From contig DPWF01000037.1 in the NCBI GenBank assembly GCA_003526435.1, forward strand, positions 202 to 6,771: a stretch of DNA of 6,570 nt. Direction: 5' to 3'. The notes under the pieces are model-generated. The model had not been told where the DNA came from and made no database searches. It worked only from the letters and a program-made list of their open reading frames with translations. This DNA comes from Chitinophagaceae bacterium (lineage in GTDB: Bacteria; Bacteroidota; Bacteroidia; Chitinophagales; Chitinophagaceae). Positions 5,935-6,570 of this stretch are shown here, one piece after another. The first letter of the stretch is position 1; each line of letters opens with the position of its first letter. A program made the position numbers and the translations under genes.

Positions 5935-6016
5935 CAAATTTGAAAATTTGAAAATTTAAAAATTTGAAAATGAGTCATTTGAACTAACACATTTTCACAT
6001 TTCTACATTTTCAAAT
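5935..6016. repeat. Period-8 repeat array with inverted partner in the nuoD-nuoE spacer
   Basis: From 5935 to 5966 the plus strand repeats an octamer close to AAAATTTG four times with exact 8-bp phase (5935, 5943, 5951, 5959). From 5990 to 6013 an octamer close to CATTTTCA repeats three times with the same phase (5990, 5998, 6006). The two halves are inverted relative to each other: ATTTGAAAATG at 5962-5972 is the exact reverse complement of CATTTTCAAAT at 6006-6016, 33 nt apart. The element fills nearly the whole spacer between the nuoD stop and the nuoE start. It could fold as a hairpin in the transcript, be a miniature element, or be slippage-generated sequence. Its function is unknown. 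Confidence 0.8.
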
Positions 6017-6019
6017 GTG

Positions 6020-6570
6020 CTATGCGTCGAGCTCTCCTGCGATGAGGTTTAAGCTACTCATTGTTACAATTGCATCACTTAACATACCACCTTGAATCAG
6101 TTCGGGATAGGCCTGGTAGTAAATGAAGCAGGGTCTTCTGAAATGCAGTCTGAAGGGTGTTCTGCCTCCATCACTGATCAGGTAGAATCCTAATTCGCCA
6201 TTACCTCCTTCTACTGAATGATACACTTCTCCTTTAGGCATATCAACTTCTCCCATCACAATCTTGAAATGCCAGATCAGTGCTTCCATCTTGGTGTACA
6301 CATCTTCTTTTTTCGGCAGGTAGTATTCAGGCACATCGGCATGATACACTTCCGCATCTGCCCCTTTGAACTCCTGAATTTTCTGGTATGCCTGTTCTAT
6401 GATGTTTAAGCTTTGCCACATTTCAGCATTACGTACCAGGAAACGGTCGTAGTTATCTCCTGTGGTACCCACAGGAACTGTGAAGTTGAAATCCTGGTAG
6501 CTGCTGTATGGACTATGAACTCTTACATCATAATCAACACCTGCTGCACGCAGGTTGGGGCCGGTAAAGC
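6020..6570 (-). CDS. nuoD: NADH-quinone oxidoreductase subunit D (NuoD, 49 kDa type), 5' end outside window
   Basis: The reading frame is open from the window edge down to a TAG stop at 6020-6022, giving about 183 C-terminal residues of a protein that is usually about 400. The first readable residues include PNLRAAGVDYDVR, then PYSSYQDFNF and a GDNYDRFLVRNAEM stretch. All are typical of the 49 kDa/NiFe-hydrogenase-like subunit that lines the quinone site of complex I in the peripheral arm. The end, HFRRPCF followed later by GGMLSDAIVTMSSLNLIAGELDA in short blocks, matches the family C-terminus (usually ...GE-D-R), so TAG is the natural stop here. A start further inside, such as the GTG at 6472, would be wrong because the conserved sequence continues upstream of it. 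It is the first gene of the visible operon and is followed by a 91-bp repeat-filled spacer before nuoE. Confidence 0.96.
   Translation of the reverse strand, partial: FTGPNLRAAGVDYDVRVHSPYSSYQDFNFTVPVGTTGDNYDRFLVRNAEMWQSLNIIEQAYQKIQEFKGADAEVYHADVPEYYLPKKEDVYTKMEALIWHFKIVMGEVDMPKGEVYHSVEGGNGELGFYLISDGGRTPFRLHFRRPCFIYYQAYPELIQGGMLSDAIVTMSSLNLIAGELDA

Noticed and set aside
5935..6016. CRISPR array
   Set aside because: The repeated units are only 8 bp and directly contiguous with no unique spacers, and no cas genes are present.

Overview
The window is a stretch of a respiratory complex I (NADH:quinone oxidoreductase, nuo) operon. Every gene is on the minus strand, so transcription runs from position 6570 towards 1. 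The likely host is a member of the Bacteroidota, probably Chitinophagaceae/Chitinophagales-like. This rests on the short NuoG that has only Fe-S domains, the lack of clear Shine-Dalgarno sequences, the roughly 43% GC of sampled nuo coding lines, the NlpE-like lipoprotein, the S23-type four-helix-bundle gene and the AT-rich short-period repeats in spacers. The family assignment is inference; the phylum is fairly secure.

Layout in order of transcription: nuoD (C-terminal part, runs off the right edge); a 91-bp spacer packed with 8-bp repeats in inverted orientation; nuoE; a small lipoprotein with an NlpE-type CxxC domain (4 nt after nuoE); a secreted NTF2/DUF4440-like protein (TAATG overlap with the lipoprotein gene); nuoF; a four-helix-bundle (S23/TIGR02436-type) gene enclosed by two inverted 4 x 7-bp repeat arrays; nuoG, with an in-frame TAG at codon 42; nuoH; a 116-bp spacer with heptad repeats, a hairpin and a possible promoter or dispersed repeat; and nuoI (N-terminal part, runs off the left edge). 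There is no gene-free stretch longer than about 120 bp.

NuoE, NuoF and NuoG form the NADH-oxidising arm (FMN and Fe-S clusters). NuoD and NuoI belong to the connecting arm that passes electrons to quinone, and NuoH is the membrane subunit that holds the quinone channel. The lipoprotein and the NTF2-like protein are not complex I subunits. Their tight coupling to nuoE suggests co-expression, but their role is unknown.

The points that most deserve a second look are: (1) the amber codon in nuoG, which separates the first cysteine ligand of the [2Fe-2S] cluster from the rest of the protein; (2) the four-helix-bundle gene in its symmetrical frame of inverted heptad arrays, AT-rich against its neighbours and wedged between nuoF and nuoG, which looks like an inserted cassette; and (3) the fact that three spacers each hold a different short-period repeat array with an inverted partner, as if one class of intergenic element had entered the operon several times.
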